Origin: Georgenia daeguensis
GTDB taxonomy: Bacteria; Actinomycetota; Actinomycetes; Actinomycetales; Actinomycetaceae
Direction of reading: 5' to 3'
Assembly: GCF_039537705.1 (NCBI RefSeq)
Contig: NZ_BAABBA010000020.1
Coordinates: 7,107-71,106 of the forward strand
Length of the DNA stretch: 64,000 nucleotides
Both the position numbers and the translations under genes were made by a program. This document shows, one piece after another, positions 44,920-54,022 of this stretch (position 1 is the first letter of the stretch; every line of letters begins with the position of its first letter). Under the pieces are notes generated by a model. The model was given only the letters and a program-made list of their open reading frames with translations, made no database searches and was not told where the DNA came from.

Positions 44920-46221
44920 ATGTCGGAAAGTGCTGTGCCCGCATCCCAGGCACCGCTGACCCGACGACAGATCCGTGAGGCGGAGCGCGCGCGAGAGGCG
45001 GCCGCGGCCGCGGAGCGGGAGGCGGCGCTGGCCGCTGAGCGCCAGGCTGCGCTGGCCGCTGAGCGCCAGGCTGCGCTGGCCGCGGAGAGTGAGCGGCTGG
45101 CTGCTGAGGGACGTGAGCGTGAGGCTGCGCTGGCCGCGGAACGTGAGCGTGCGGCCGAGGAGCGCGAGCGGGAGCTTGCGGCAGAGCGTGAACGAGAGGC
45201 TGCGGCGGAACGTCAGCGTGAGGCGGCGGCCGCGGAGCGGACGCGGCAGACAGTGGCCGCGGCGGACGTGACGCTCGCGCCGGCCGCGCGCGACGCGGTG
45301 CGGCAGAACGCCGCCGAACAGGCAGTCGCGGCCGACGCCCGCGCGAGGGACACGGCCGACACCGAGGTGCTGCCGGTCCCGCCGCCGCCCTCCCGCCGGG
45401 CCCTCCGCCCCGCTCCCCGTACCTCCGCCGCCGCGAGCCGCGCGCACCGGTCGTGGGCCCCGCGCGCGGCCGTGCTCGGCGCGATGGGCGCTCTGACCAT
45501 CGTCGCCCCGCTCACCGGTTTCGCCGCGCCCGAGGCGGAACCTGCCGCCGCCGCCGCGGTGGCCCCTCAGCCCAGCGTCCTGGATGTGCTCGACGAGCAG
45601 GCCGCGAACGTGGCGCTCGCGGCCGTGCCTGCCAGCCTCCTCAAGGACCCCGCCGCCTCGAGCCGGGCCACGGTCCTGCAGACCTCGCGCGCCGCGGACC
45701 GCGACGCACTCACGTGCGCCCCGCTCGACGGGGCGAGCGGTGCCCGCGCCGCCGTGACCGAGCGCGCCGAGCAGTACGTCCGCCCGCTCGCCGACGGCAC
45801 CTACCGCAACTCCTCGCACTACGGGAACCGCTCGCACCCGCTCTCCGGGGCGTACAGCTTCCACACCGGGACCGACTACGCGGCCCCGCTGGGCACACCC
45901 ATCTACGCGATCGCCGACGGCACCGTGGAGTACGTCGGCGCCGGCAAGGACGGGCGGTCGAGCATGCTCGTGATCCTCCGCCACGAGGTCGACGGGCAGA
46001 CGGTCTACAGCTGGTACGTGCACATGTACCGCGACGGCATCCACGTCACCGAGGGCCAGCAGGTCTCTGCCGGCCAGGTCATCGCCGAGGTCGGCAACAA
46101 CGGCAACTCCACCGGCCCGCACCTGCACCTCGAGATCCACCTCGACGACCAGGGCACGACGGTGGACCCGCTGCCCTGGCTGGAGAAGCTCGGGGCGGTC
46201 GAGGTCGCCGCCCTCTGCTGA
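44920..46221 (+). CDS. M23 family peptidoglycan endopeptidase with intracellular coiled coil
   Basis: 433 aa. Residues about 15-110 form a long charged coiled coil rich in Ala, Glu and Arg (REAERAREAAAAAEREAALA), with tandem LAAERQAA units. One hydrophobic helix near 183-205 (RAAVLGAMGALTIVAPLTGF) has no preceding signal peptide, so the coiled coil should stay in the cytoplasm and the peptidase be outside. The C-terminal M23 domain has both zinc motifs: HTGTDYAAP near 313 and GPHLHLEIHLDD near 402. It probably cleaves peptidoglycan cross-links or activates amidases. A promoter candidate lies upstream. Confidence 0.88.
   Translation: MSESAVPASQAPLTRRQIREAERAREAAAAAEREAALAAERQAALAAERQAALAAESERLAAEGREREAALAAERERAAEERERELAAEREREAAAERQREAAAAERTRQTVAAADVTLAPAARDAVRQNAAEQAVAADARARDTADTEVLPVPPPPSRRALRPAPRTSAAASRAHRSWAPRAAVLGAMGALTIVAPLTGFAAPEAEPAAAAAVAPQPSVLDVLDEQAANVALAAVPASLLKDPAASSRATVLQTSRAADRDALTCAPLDGASGARAAVTERAEQYVRPLADGTYRNSSHYGNRSHPLSGAYSFHTGTDYAAPLGTPIYAIADGTVEYVGAGKDGRSSMLVILRHEVDGQTVYSWYVHMYRDGIHVTEGQQVSAGQVIAEVGNNGNSTGPHLHLEIHLDDQGTTVDPLPWLEKLGAVEVAALC
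45034..45081. repeat. Two 24-bp tandem repeats in the M23 coiled-coil region
   Basis: Units 45034-45057 and 45058-45081 are identical and in frame, encoding AERQAALA-type octads of the coiled coil. Length variation between strains is expected. Confidence 0.8.
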
Positions 46222-46338
46222 GGCGCGGAAACCCCACCCCCACGACGCCGCCCTCCGGCGGGGCGTGCTGTCGTCGACGTCGTGCACCATCGGCGCGTCC
46301 TGCGGCGGAGCCCTCTGTGTGAGCACGGCCACAGCACG

Positions 46339-46366
46339 CATGTGGTTTATGGCCGACAGCCACATG
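46339..46366. repeat. Inverted repeat CATGTGG-N14-CCACATG upstream of livG
   Basis: Two perfect 7-bp arms (46339-46345 and 46360-46366), about 75 nt before livG. The block is also an imperfect direct repeat (TGTGG...GGCCGAC then ATGG...GGCCGAC). It could be an operator for the transporter operon, for example for the PucR-type regulator at the operon's far end. Confidence 0.35.
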
Positions 46367-46440
46367 GTTGCGGCCGACGAGCCTTCCTAACGTTCACTGC
46401 ACCGCACTCGTAGCGGCAAAGGAGCCAGGGAAGGAGCGGC

Positions 46441-47208
46441 GTGACGTCGACGACACAGGGGATCGCCCTGCGGGCCACCGGCCTGACGAAGGACTTCCGC
46501 GGCTTCCGCGCCGTCAACGACGTCGACCTCACGGTGGCGGAGGGCGGCGTCCACGCCCTGGTGGGGCCGAACGGCGCCGGCAAGACGACGTTGTTCAACC
46601 TCCTCAGCGGCTTCCTCAAGCCCACCTCCGGCACGATCACCGTGCGGGGGGAGGACGTCACCGGGCTGCAGCCCGAGCAGATCGCGCACAAGGGCGTCGC
46701 CCGGTCGTTCCAGATCACGAGCCTCTTCGAGAACCTCGACCCGCGCGAGCACGTCGAGCTGGCGCTCCAGAGCCGCACCACGATGGGCCGGACGTTCTGG
46801 CGCTCCGACCGCCTCATGCGCCAGTTCCGCCCGCGGGCCGACGAGCTGCTCGAGGAGGTGGGCCTGAGCCACCTGGCGACGAAGCCGGCGGGCGAGCTCG
46901 CCTACGGCCAGAAGCGCGCGCTCGAGATGGCTCTGGTCCTCGCCCTCGACCCGGCGATCATGCTGCTCGACGAGCCGACCGCCGGCATGGGCATCGAGGA
47001 CGTCACGCGCACCATCGAGCTCGTCAAGCGGATCGCGGCCGGCCGCACCGTCGTGTTCGTGGACCACAACATGCACGTCGTCGGCAGCCTGGCCGACAAG
47101 GTGACGGTGCTCCAGCAGGGGCGCGTCCTCGCCGAGGGCACGTACGAGGAGGTCCGCAAGGACCCCCGCGTGATCACCGCCTACCTCGGGGAGGCCAGCA
47201 ATGCTTGA
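46441..47208 (+). CDS. livG: Branched-chain amino acid-type ABC transporter ATPase (LivG)
   Basis: 255 aa from GTG 46441, with AAGGAG-like sequence upstream. Walker A GPNGAGKTT near 42, LivG-type signature ELAYGQKRALEMAL near 151 and Walker B IMLLDEPTAGMG near 173; VVFVDHNMHVVGSLADKVTV follows. Such ATPases pair with LivF to power uptake of branched-chain amino acids, urea or other small amides/acids, so the substrate is not fixed by this gene. It overlaps livF by 8 nt and opens a five-gene operon. Confidence 0.93.
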   Translation: MTSTTQGIALRATGLTKDFRGFRAVNDVDLTVAEGGVHALVGPNGAGKTTLFNLLSGFLKPTSGTITVRGEDVTGLQPEQIAHKGVARSFQITSLFENLDPREHVELALQSRTTMGRTFWRSDRLMRQFRPRADELLEEVGLSHLATKPAGELAYGQKRALEMALVLALDPAIMLLDEPTAGMGIEDVTRTIELVKRIAAGRTVVFVDHNMHVVGSLADKVTVLQQGRVLAEGTYEEVRKDPRVITAYLGEASNA

Positions 47209-47893
47209 GATCAGGAACCTCAGCGCCTGGTACGGCGAGGCCCGCGCGCTGCACGACGTCGACGTCGACGTCGCGGCCGGGGAGGTCGTGACCCTCGTCG
47301 GGCGCAACGGCGCCGGGAAGACCACGCTCCTGCGCTCCGTGATGGGGCTGCACCGCCAGGTGAGCGGCGCGGTGATGCTCGACGGCACCGACGTCAGCGG
47401 CGTGCCGGTCCACCGCCGGGCGCGCCTGGGGATGGGCTGGGTCCAGGACGACCGTGGCATCTACGCCTCGCTCTCCGTGGAGGAGAACCTGCTGCTCCCG
47501 CCCGTGGTCTCGTCCCGCGCGTGGCCCCTGGCCCGCGTCTACGAGACGTTCCCGGTGCTGGCCGACCGGCGCAAGGCCGCCGGCACCACGCTCTCGGGGG
47601 GCGAGCAGCAGATGCTGGCCATCGCGCGCGTGCTCCGGACCGGCGCGAAGCTCCTGCTGCTCGACGAGCCCACCGAGGGCCTCGCCCCGGTCATCGTCGC
47701 CGCCATCGGTGACATCGTCCGCGAGGTCAAGGCGGCCGGGGTGACCGTGCTGCTGATCGAGCAGAACGTCAAGTTCGCCGCCACCGTGGCCGACCGCCAC
47801 TACCTGCTGTCCCAGGGGCGCATCGTCGAGCACCTCGACAACGCGGAGTTCGTCGCTCGCGAGCACGAGCTCCTCGAGCACCTCGGGGTCTGA
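47201..47893 (+). CDS. livF: Branched-chain amino acid-type ABC transporter ATPase (LivF)
   Basis: 230 aa. Walker A GRNGAGKTT near 34, signature LSGGEQQMLAIARVL near 133 and Walker B LLLLDEPTEGLAP near 153 match LivF, the second ATPase of this transporter class. It is preceded by an 8-nt overlap with livG and followed after 87 nt by the binding-protein gene. Confidence 0.93.
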   Translation: MLEIRNLSAWYGEARALHDVDVDVAAGEVVTLVGRNGAGKTTLLRSVMGLHRQVSGAVMLDGTDVSGVPVHRRARLGMGWVQDDRGIYASLSVEENLLLPPVVSSRAWPLARVYETFPVLADRRKAAGTTLSGGEQQMLAIARVLRTGAKLLLLDEPTEGLAPVIVAAIGDIVREVKAAGVTVLLIEQNVKFAATVADRHYLLSQGRIVEHLDNAEFVAREHELLEHLGV

Positions 47894-47980
47894 GCGAGGT
47901 CACCAGCCGGCCACCGGCACCACACCCACGAACCGACCATCCACCAACCGACACCACCACCCACGAACGAAGGAGTTCGG

Positions 47981-49234
47981 ATGACCAAGAAGCTTGCGGG
48001 CAGCGCGGCCGCCCTGATGTCCGGGACGCTCCTGCTGGGCGCGTGCGCCGGCGGTGGCCCCTCGAGCGCCGAGGGGTCGTTCACGGACGACAAGATCGTC
48101 ATCGGCGTCCTCAACGACCAGTCCGGCGTCTACAAGGACCTGTCCGGGCCGAACAGCGTGATCGCCGTCGAGATGGCGGTGCAGGACTACCTCGAGAAGT
48201 ACGGCGACGACGCGGTCGTCACCGAGGAGCAGATCGAGGTCATCACCGCCGACCACCAGAACGAGCCGGACGTCGCCAACACCAAGGCGCAGGAGATGTA
48301 CGACCGGCAGGGTGCCGACATCATCCTCGACGTCCCCGCCTCCTCGGCGGCGCTCGCGGTGGCCAGCCAGGCCGACCAGAAGAAGAAGCTGCACTTCAAC
48401 ATCGGTGCCGCCACCACGGAGCTGACCGGCGCGCAGTGCAGCCCGTACGTCTTCCACTGGGCCTACGACACCTACATGCTGGCGAACGGCACCGGCAAGA
48501 CCGTGACCGAGAACGGAGGCAAGGACTGGCAGATCATCTACCCGGACTACGCCTTCGGCCAGGACATGGAGAAGTCCTTCACCGAGGCCGTCACGGAGGC
48601 CGGCGGGACCGTCAGCGGATCGATCGCCACGCCGTTCCCCAACGACAACTTCTCGACCTTCCTGACCAAGGCGGCCTCCGGCCAGCCGGACGTCATCGGG
48701 ACCATGCAGGCGGGCGGCGACCTGATCAACCTCGTCAAGCAGTACAACGAGGCCGGGCTCCGCGACCAGGGCATCAGCCTCGCCGTCGGCCTGATGTTCA
48801 TCACCGACATCCACTCCCTGGGTGTCGACCAGTTCGAGGGGACGACCTTCACCGACGCCTGGTACTGGAACATGGACGAGGAGTCCCGCGCCTGGGCCGA
48901 CCGCTTCCTCGAGGAGGCCGGGAGCCGCCCGTCCTTCGCCCACGCCGGCAACTACTCGGCCGCCCTGCAGTACCTCGAGGCGGTCCAGGCCACCGAGACC
49001 GACGACGCGGACGCCGTCGTCGAGGACCTCAACGGCAAGGAGGTCGAGGACGTCTTCCTGCGCAACGGCAAGATCCGCGCCGAGGACCACCGCGTCATCC
49101 ACGACGTCTACCTCGCCGAGGTCAAGGCGCCCGACGAGGTCAGCGAGGACTGGGACTACCAGAACATCCTCAACACGATCCCGGCCGAGGAGGCCTTCCA
49201 GCCGGTCGACGAGTCCGGCTGCGAGATGGGCTGA
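47981..49234 (+). CDS. Branched-chain amino acid-type substrate-binding lipoprotein
   Basis: 417 aa periplasmic-binding-like protein. A lipobox LGAC at 19-22 follows a hydrophobic leader, so it is a lipoprotein tethered outside the membrane. The fold is LivJ/type I: VIGVLNDQSGVYKDLSGPNS near 39, ADIILDVPASSAALAVASQA near 111 and IIYPDYAFGQDMEKSFTEA near 187. It is longer than many LivJ proteins and could bind a carboxylic acid other than leucine; the ligand is not evident. GAAGGAG precedes the ATG. A stable hairpin follows. Confidence 0.9.
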   Translation: MTKKLAGSAAALMSGTLLLGACAGGGPSSAEGSFTDDKIVIGVLNDQSGVYKDLSGPNSVIAVEMAVQDYLEKYGDDAVVTEEQIEVITADHQNEPDVANTKAQEMYDRQGADIILDVPASSAALAVASQADQKKKLHFNIGAATTELTGAQCSPYVFHWAYDTYMLANGTGKTVTENGGKDWQIIYPDYAFGQDMEKSFTEAVTEAGGTVSGSIATPFPNDNFSTFLTKAASGQPDVIGTMQAGGDLINLVKQYNEAGLRDQGISLAVGLMFITDIHSLGVDQFEGTTFTDAWYWNMDEESRAWADRFLEEAGSRPSFAHAGNYSAALQYLEAVQATETDDADAVVEDLNGKEVEDVFLRNGKIRAEDHRVIHDVYLAEVKAPDEVSEDWDYQNILNTIPAEEAFQPVDESGCEMG

Positions 49235-49254
49235 TTCGCAGCAGCGGTCACGGT

Positions 49255-49283
49255 GCGCCGGGTGCCTCCAAGGCACCCGGCGC
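49255..49283 (+). terminator. Hairpin between the binding-protein and permease genes
   Basis: Perfect 12-bp inverted repeat (49255-49266 with 49272-49283), 5-nt loop, in the 73-nt gap before livH. In transporters of this type such hairpins protect or attenuate the message so that more binding protein than permease is made; it is probably not a full terminator. Confidence 0.6.
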
Positions 49284-49307
49284 TCCCCGGACGGGAAGGG
49301 ACGGGCG

Positions 49308-50177
49308 ATGAACGAGATTCTGCAGTACACGATCCAGGGCCTGGCGGCGGGCAGCTTCTACGCGGTCGCCGCCCTCGGGCTGGCGGTCATCTTCGGCGTG
49401 CTCGGCGTCGTGAACTTCGCGCACGGCGCGTGCTACATGCTCGGGGCGATCGCCGCCGCCGTCCTCCAGGACGCGCTCGGGCTGAGCTTCTGGTGGGCCC
49501 TCCTGGTGGTCCCGATCCTGCTCTTCGTCTTCGGGGTGATCATCGAGCGACTCTTCGTCCAGTGGCTGCTCCGCCTCGAGCCGCTGTACAACTTCCTGCT
49601 CACCTTCGGGCTGGCGCTCTTCCTCGTCGACCTGGTCAAGCGCCGCTACGGCGTCTCCGGACTTCCCTACGAGCGACCCGAGGTCCTCACCGGACAGATC
49701 ACGGTCGGCGAGCTGCGCCTGCCGACGTACCAGGTGTTCGTGTTCGTCTTCTCGGTGCTGGTGTGCCTGGCCGTGTGGCTGGTCATGAGCCGCACCCGGG
49801 TCGGGATGATCGTCCGGGCCGCCACGGAACGGCCCGACGTCGCCCGCGCCCTCGGCGTGAACGTCGGCCGGTGGATCACGCCCGTGTTCGGCTTCGGGAT
49901 CGCCCTGGCCGGGCTGGCCGGCGTCCTGGCGGCCCCGTTCCGGGCCATCACGGCGGACATGGGCTCGAGCTTCATCATCATCCTGTTCGCCGTCGTCGTC
50001 ATCGGCGGGCTCGGCTCCATCGTCGGAGCCGTCGTCGCCGGCTTCCTCGTCGGTCTGGTCGAGGCCTTCGGCCAGGCCTACGCGCCGGCGTTCGCGCAGA
50101 TCGTCATCTTCGTGCTCATGGCCGTCGTGGTGCTGCTGCGCCCGGCCGGCCTGTTCGGACGGGAGGAGCGGGCATGA
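49308..50177 (+). CDS. livH: Branched-chain amino acid-type ABC permease (LivH)
   Basis: 289 aa, MNEILQYTIQGLAAGSFYAV, with LGLAVIFGVLGVVNFAHGAC near 25, the usual LivH N-terminus. About eight hydrophobic helices follow; the EAA-like loop is FGFGIALAGLAGVLAAPFRA near 187. It forms the transmembrane pore with LivM. Its stop overlaps livM (ATGA). Confidence 0.94.
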   Translation: MNEILQYTIQGLAAGSFYAVAALGLAVIFGVLGVVNFAHGACYMLGAIAAAVLQDALGLSFWWALLVVPILLFVFGVIIERLFVQWLLRLEPLYNFLLTFGLALFLVDLVKRRYGVSGLPYERPEVLTGQITVGELRLPTYQVFVFVFSVLVCLAVWLVMSRTRVGMIVRAATERPDVARALGVNVGRWITPVFGFGIALAGLAGVLAAPFRAITADMGSSFIIILFAVVVIGGLGSIVGAVVAGFLVGLVEAFGQAYAPAFAQIVIFVLMAVVVLLRPAGLFGREERA

Positions 50178-51187
50178 GCCCGACACCGCAGACCATGCTC
50201 GACGAGCAGGCCGCCAGCCGGATCGTCCCGAACTACGTCGCCCGCCGGTCGTTGCGGACCTGGGTCATGCTCGCCGTCGGCCTGGTCGCCGCGCTGGCCC
50301 TGCCGTGGATCATCTACCCGCCGGTCGCCATGGACATCGCCTGCTGGGCGCTGTTCGCCGTCGCGCTGGACATCCTCCTCGGCTACACCGGCCTGCTCTC
50401 CTTCGGGCACGCGGCGTTCTGGGGCGGGTCCGCGTACGTCACCGGCCTGGTGGCGGTGCACCTCGGGGTGCCGTTCCCGCTGGCGGTGCTCGCCGGTGCG
50501 CTCGCCGCGATGCTCCTCGCCCTGCCCATCGGCTTCCTCTCCGTGCGGCGGGCGGGCATCTACTTCGCCATGGTCACCCTCGCCTTCGCGCAGATGCTCT
50601 TCTTCGTCGCCAACCAGTGGCGCGACGTCACCGGTGGCGAGAACGGCCTGCAGTCGGTGCCGAAGACCTTCTTCGGCATCGAGGCGGTCGAGACCGACTC
50701 CTTCTACTTCTACTACGCGGCGCTGCCGATCATCGTGCTGGGAATGTGGATGGCCTGGCGGATCGTCCACTCGCCGTTCGGCCGGGTGCTGGTCTCCATC
50801 CGCGACAACGTCCCGCGCGCCCGCGCGCTCGGCTACGACGTCGAGAAGTACAAGGTGGCCGCCTTCGTCCTCTCCGCCGGGCTGGCCGGGCTCGCCGGCG
50901 GCATCTTCGCCGTCAGCCACGGGTTCGTCTCCCTGCAGGAGGTCAACTGGACCACCTCCGGCAAGGTCGTCCTCATCACCGTGCTGGGCGGCATCGGCAC
51001 CCTGTGGGGCGGGATCGTCGGCGCAATCATCATCGTCATCCTCGAGGACCAGCTCGCCTCGTCCGGGTTCGAGGGGATCGGCATCATCACCGGGGCCGTC
51101 TTCGTCGCCGTGGTGCTGCTGTTCCGCAGGGGCGTGTGGGGCACGGCGCTGCACGCCGTGCGCTCCCGGAGCCGGAAGAAGGAGTGA
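50174..51187 (+). CDS. livM: Branched-chain amino acid-type ABC permease (LivM)
   Basis: 337 aa. A short cytoplasmic N-terminus precedes helices from about 30 on; GYTGLLSFGHAAFWGGSAYV near 75 is diagnostic for LivM, and the loop AFVLSAGLAGLAGGIFAVSH near 235 contacts the ATPases. The basic C-terminus VRSRSRKKE is cytoplasmic. It ends the operon and a strong terminator follows. Confidence 0.94.
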   Translation: MSPTPQTMLDEQAASRIVPNYVARRSLRTWVMLAVGLVAALALPWIIYPPVAMDIACWALFAVALDILLGYTGLLSFGHAAFWGGSAYVTGLVAVHLGVPFPLAVLAGALAAMLLALPIGFLSVRRAGIYFAMVTLAFAQMLFFVANQWRDVTGGENGLQSVPKTFFGIEAVETDSFYFYYAALPIIVLGMWMAWRIVHSPFGRVLVSIRDNVPRARALGYDVEKYKVAAFVLSAGLAGLAGGIFAVSHGFVSLQEVNWTTSGKVVLITVLGGIGTLWGGIVGAIIIVILEDQLASSGFEGIGIITGAVFVAVVLLFRRGVWGTALHAVRSRSRKKE

Positions 51188-51203
51188 CGGGCAGAGAACG
51201 ACG

Positions 51204-51242
51204 ACGGCGAGGCGCCGGTCCCGTGGACCGGCGCCTCGCCGT
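51204..51242 (+). terminator. Terminator of the liv-type operon
   Basis: Perfect 18-bp inverted repeat (51204-51221 with 51225-51242), 3-nt loop, 17 nt after livM. It lies between converging genes and may also stop the pucR transcript. Confidence 0.88.
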
Positions 51243-51264
51243 TGCCGTGCGTGGGGGGCGCCGC

Positions 51265-53148
51265 TCAGCCGAGGAGCGCGTGCAGCCGCAGCGCCAGCTG
51301 CACCTCGAGCTGGCGCTCCGGCGCGTTCCAGCCCTCGCCCAGCAGGTTCGTGATCCGCTCGAGCCGCTGAGTGACCGTGTTCGCGTGGACGTGGAGCGCG
51401 CTGCCCGTCCGGCTGAGGTTCCCGCCCTGGCCGAAGTAGGTGCGCAGGGTCTCGAGCAGCGCGGTGCCCCGCTGGGCGTCGTACTCCAGGACGGGTCCCA
51501 GCACCGACGCCACGTAGGAGGGCACGTCGCGGTCCTCGCCCAGGAGCAGGCCCACGAAGCCGAGGTCGCCGACGCCCGCGACCTCGCCGCGGCGGCCCAG
51601 CACGAGCAGCGTGTGGAGGCAGCGGGCGGCCTCGGCCCGCGCCGCGGCGATCTCCGCCGGGCCGCTGGCGGGCCCGGCCGTGCCCGCGGTGACCGGGCGC
51701 CCGGCCGCCCGGCCGAGCTCCGTGCTGACGGCCCTGGCGGCCTCGTGGGGCTCGAGCCCGGGCAGGATGAGCACCAGCTCGCCCTCCTGCAGCGTGGACA
51801 GGCCACCGCGGCCGCCCGCGAGGAACGCGGCCGCCTGCACCGCCCGGGACCGGTCGCCCACGACCTCCGCGACGACGACGGCGTGCGCGGCGTCGAGGTC
51901 GGCCCCGGCCAGCCGGGCCCGCTCGCGCAGGCCCTGCGGGTCCCTGCCCAGCAGCACGTCGTCCAGCAGCTCGCCGCGCAGCCGCTCCTCGGCGGCGGCC
52001 ACCGAGCGGCGGAAGAGCAGCTGCAGGGCGGTCACCAGGGCGGCACGCTCGAGGATGCGCCTGTCTGCCTCGTCGAGGGGCTCGGACCGCAGGAGGACCA
52101 GCGCGCCGAGGGCCTCGCCACCGGCGAGCACCGGGGCGGCGACGACGCCGTCGCCGGTGCGGGTCCGGCTGGTGGTCACGGCGAGCCGCGCCGTCTCGGT
52201 CGTCGCGCCCGACGTCGCCCCCGCGACGGCGGTGGACGGCACCTCCGCGCCGCCGGGGAGCGGGGCGCCGTCCGGCCCCGCCATGATCACGTGGCCGCCG
52301 AGCACCTCGCCCACCTCGCGGGCGACGTCGTCGACGTCCCCGCCCTGCAGGACCAGCTCGAGCAGGCGGTCGTGCGCGTCGGCGGCGCGCTCGACGCTGA
52401 CCGTGCGTGCGCGGAGCTCCTCGCCCGCCACCCGCAGGTCGTGCAGGGCGAGCTGGGTCTCGCTCAGCAGCCGGGCGTTGTCCAGGGCGATCGCGGCGTG
52501 GGCGGCGAAGGAGCTGAGCAGCGCGATCTCCGAGCGGCCGAACGGGCGGACCGTCCGGTTGGCGGCGTAGAGCACCCCGATCACGCGCCGGGCCAGCAGC
52601 AGCGGGACGCCGACGATGGACGTGATGCCCTCGTCCGCGACGGCCGAGTCGATGCCCTCGGTGTGGCGGAACCGCTCGTCCTGGAAGTACGTCGCGGAGG
52701 CGTAAGGGGTGGCCGTCTGGGCCACGAGCCCGCCGAGGCCGGCGCCCATGGGCAGGCGCACGGCGCGGAACAGGTCCGACGAGCAGCCGACGGTGACCCG
52801 CATGTACGTGTCCCCGGCCTCCTCGTCGTTGAGGGAGAGGTAGGCGACGTCGCTGCCCAGCAGCTGGCGCGAGCGCCGGACGATCGCCTCGAGGACGGCG
52901 TCGACGTCGGTCAGCGACGCGAGGTCGCTGGCGGTCTCGAAGAGCGCGGACAGCTCGGTCTCCCGGCGCCGCCGCGACTCCAGCACACCCCGCACCTGCA
53001 GCGCGAGCGCCTTGGCGTGCTCGAGCCGCCCGATGGTCTCCGCGTCGGCGCCCGCGCTGCGGGCCGCGAGCAGCGGTCCCTCGAACTCGACCGGGGACGC
53101 GTCCCGCGCCAGCAGCTCCAGGTACTCGGTGCCTATCACGCCGGTCAT
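51265..53148 (-). CDS. GAF-domain PucR/CdaR-type transcriptional regulator
   Basis: 627 aa. A GAF domain lies at about 75-235 (ELSALFETASDLASLTDVDA, LPMGAGLGGLVAQTATPYAS, VGVPLLLARRVIGVLYAANR). A second GAF-like region and a PucR middle domain follow. The C-terminal HTH_30 is clear: LLETLRTYFGQGGNLSRTGS near 563 and ALHVHANTVTQRLERITNLL near 583. Such regulators sense small molecules and control nearby catabolic or transport genes. ATG 53148 is chosen; an earlier in-frame start at 53223 adds 25 residues. It follows the SDR gene on the same strand and converges on the liv operon. Confidence 0.88.
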   Translation of the reverse strand: MTGVIGTEYLELLARDASPVEFEGPLLAARSAGADAETIGRLEHAKALALQVRGVLESRRRRETELSALFETASDLASLTDVDAVLEAIVRRSRQLLGSDVAYLSLNDEEAGDTYMRVTVGCSSDLFRAVRLPMGAGLGGLVAQTATPYASATYFQDERFRHTEGIDSAVADEGITSIVGVPLLLARRVIGVLYAANRTVRPFGRSEIALLSSFAAHAAIALDNARLLSETQLALHDLRVAGEELRARTVSVERAADAHDRLLELVLQGGDVDDVAREVGEVLGGHVIMAGPDGAPLPGGAEVPSTAVAGATSGATTETARLAVTTSRTRTGDGVVAAPVLAGGEALGALVLLRSEPLDEADRRILERAALVTALQLLFRRSVAAAEERLRGELLDDVLLGRDPQGLRERARLAGADLDAAHAVVVAEVVGDRSRAVQAAAFLAGGRGGLSTLQEGELVLILPGLEPHEAARAVSTELGRAAGRPVTAGTAGPASGPAEIAAARAEAARCLHTLLVLGRRGEVAGVGDLGFVGLLLGEDRDVPSYVASVLGPVLEYDAQRGTALLETLRTYFGQGGNLSRTGSALHVHANTVTQRLERITNLLGEGWNAPERQLEVQLALRLHALLG

Positions 53149-53260
53149 TGTGGCCGACGACGCTCGTCCGGTGGGCAGACTCGCGCGCCGGGGCGGCGCC
53201 GGGCGGGAGGCGAACGGGTCCATGTCTCGGTCGACGGCTCGGGCTGGGTTCGCGGACGCC

Positions 53261-54022
53261 TCAGCGGGCCGACCACCCGCCGTCGAGGACGATGTTGCTG
53301 CCGGTGACGAAGGAGGCGGCGGGGGAGCAGAGGTACGAGACCGCCCGGGCCACCTCGGAGGGCTCCAGCAGGCGCTTGATCGCGGAGTTCTTGAGCATCA
53401 CTTGGCTCAGCACCTCCTCCTCGGAGAGGCCGTGGACGCGGGCCTGGTCGCTGACCTGCCGCTCCACCAGCGGGGTCCGCACGTACCCCGGGTTGACGCA
53501 GTTGCTCGTCACCCCGCGGTCGGCGCCCTCCAGCGCGATGACCTTGGAGAGCCCCTCGAGGCCGTGCTTGGCGGAGACGTACGCGGACTTGTAGGCGCTG
53601 GCGCGCAGGCCGTGGGCGCTGGAGATGTGGACGAGCCGGCCCCAGCCCTGCTCGTACATGTGCGGCAGGGCGGCCCTCGCCAGCAGGAAGGGAGCCTCGA
53701 GCATGAGCCGTAGGATGAGCGCGAACCGCTCGGGCGGGAACTCCTCGACGGGGCTGACGTGCTGGATGCCGGCGTTGTTGACCACCACGTCGGCCTGGAG
53801 GGACAGGCTGGCCAGCGCGGCGGTGTCGGAGAGGTCCACGGCCCACGGCTCCCCGCCGATCTCCGCGGCGACGGCCGCGGCGCCGTCGGCGTCCAGGTCG
53901 CACACCAGGACGTGCGCACCCTCGGCGGCGAGCTCGCGGGCGACCGCCGCCCCGATGCCGCTCGCCCCGCCCGTGACCAGGGCGGTACGCCCGGCCAGTC
54001 CGACTCCGTCGTCGTCTCTCAT
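53261..54022 (-). CDS. Short-chain dehydrogenase, 3-hydroxybutyrate dehydrogenase type
   Basis: 253 aa Rossmann SDR. Cofactor loop TALVTGGASGIGAAVARELA near 13, VVNNAGIQHVSPVEEFPPER near 80, then the catalytic HISSAHG...YKSAYVSAKHG near 130-148, and CVNPGYVRTPLVERQ near 170. NNAGIQHVSP and the PLVERQ region are typical of D-3-hydroxybutyrate dehydrogenase (EC 1.1.1.30), NAD-dependent. With the PucR regulator 112 nt downstream, and a carboxylate-type ABC operon beyond, it may serve uptake and use of 3-hydroxybutyrate; that is inference. Confidence 0.85.
   Translation of the reverse strand: MRDDDGVGLAGRTALVTGGASGIGAAVARELAAEGAHVLVCDLDADGAAAVAAEIGGEPWAVDLSDTAALASLSLQADVVVNNAGIQHVSPVEEFPPERFALILRLMLEAPFLLARAALPHMYEQGWGRLVHISSAHGLRASAYKSAYVSAKHGLEGLSKVIALEGADRGVTSNCVNPGYVRTPLVERQVSDQARVHGLSEEEVLSQVMLKNSAIKRLLEPSEVARAVSYLCSPAASFVTGSNIVLDGGWSAR

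Noticed and set aside
46222..46441. Terminator after the M23 gene at about 46245-46268.
   Set aside because: The stem needs a two-base bulge and is short; not strong enough to call.
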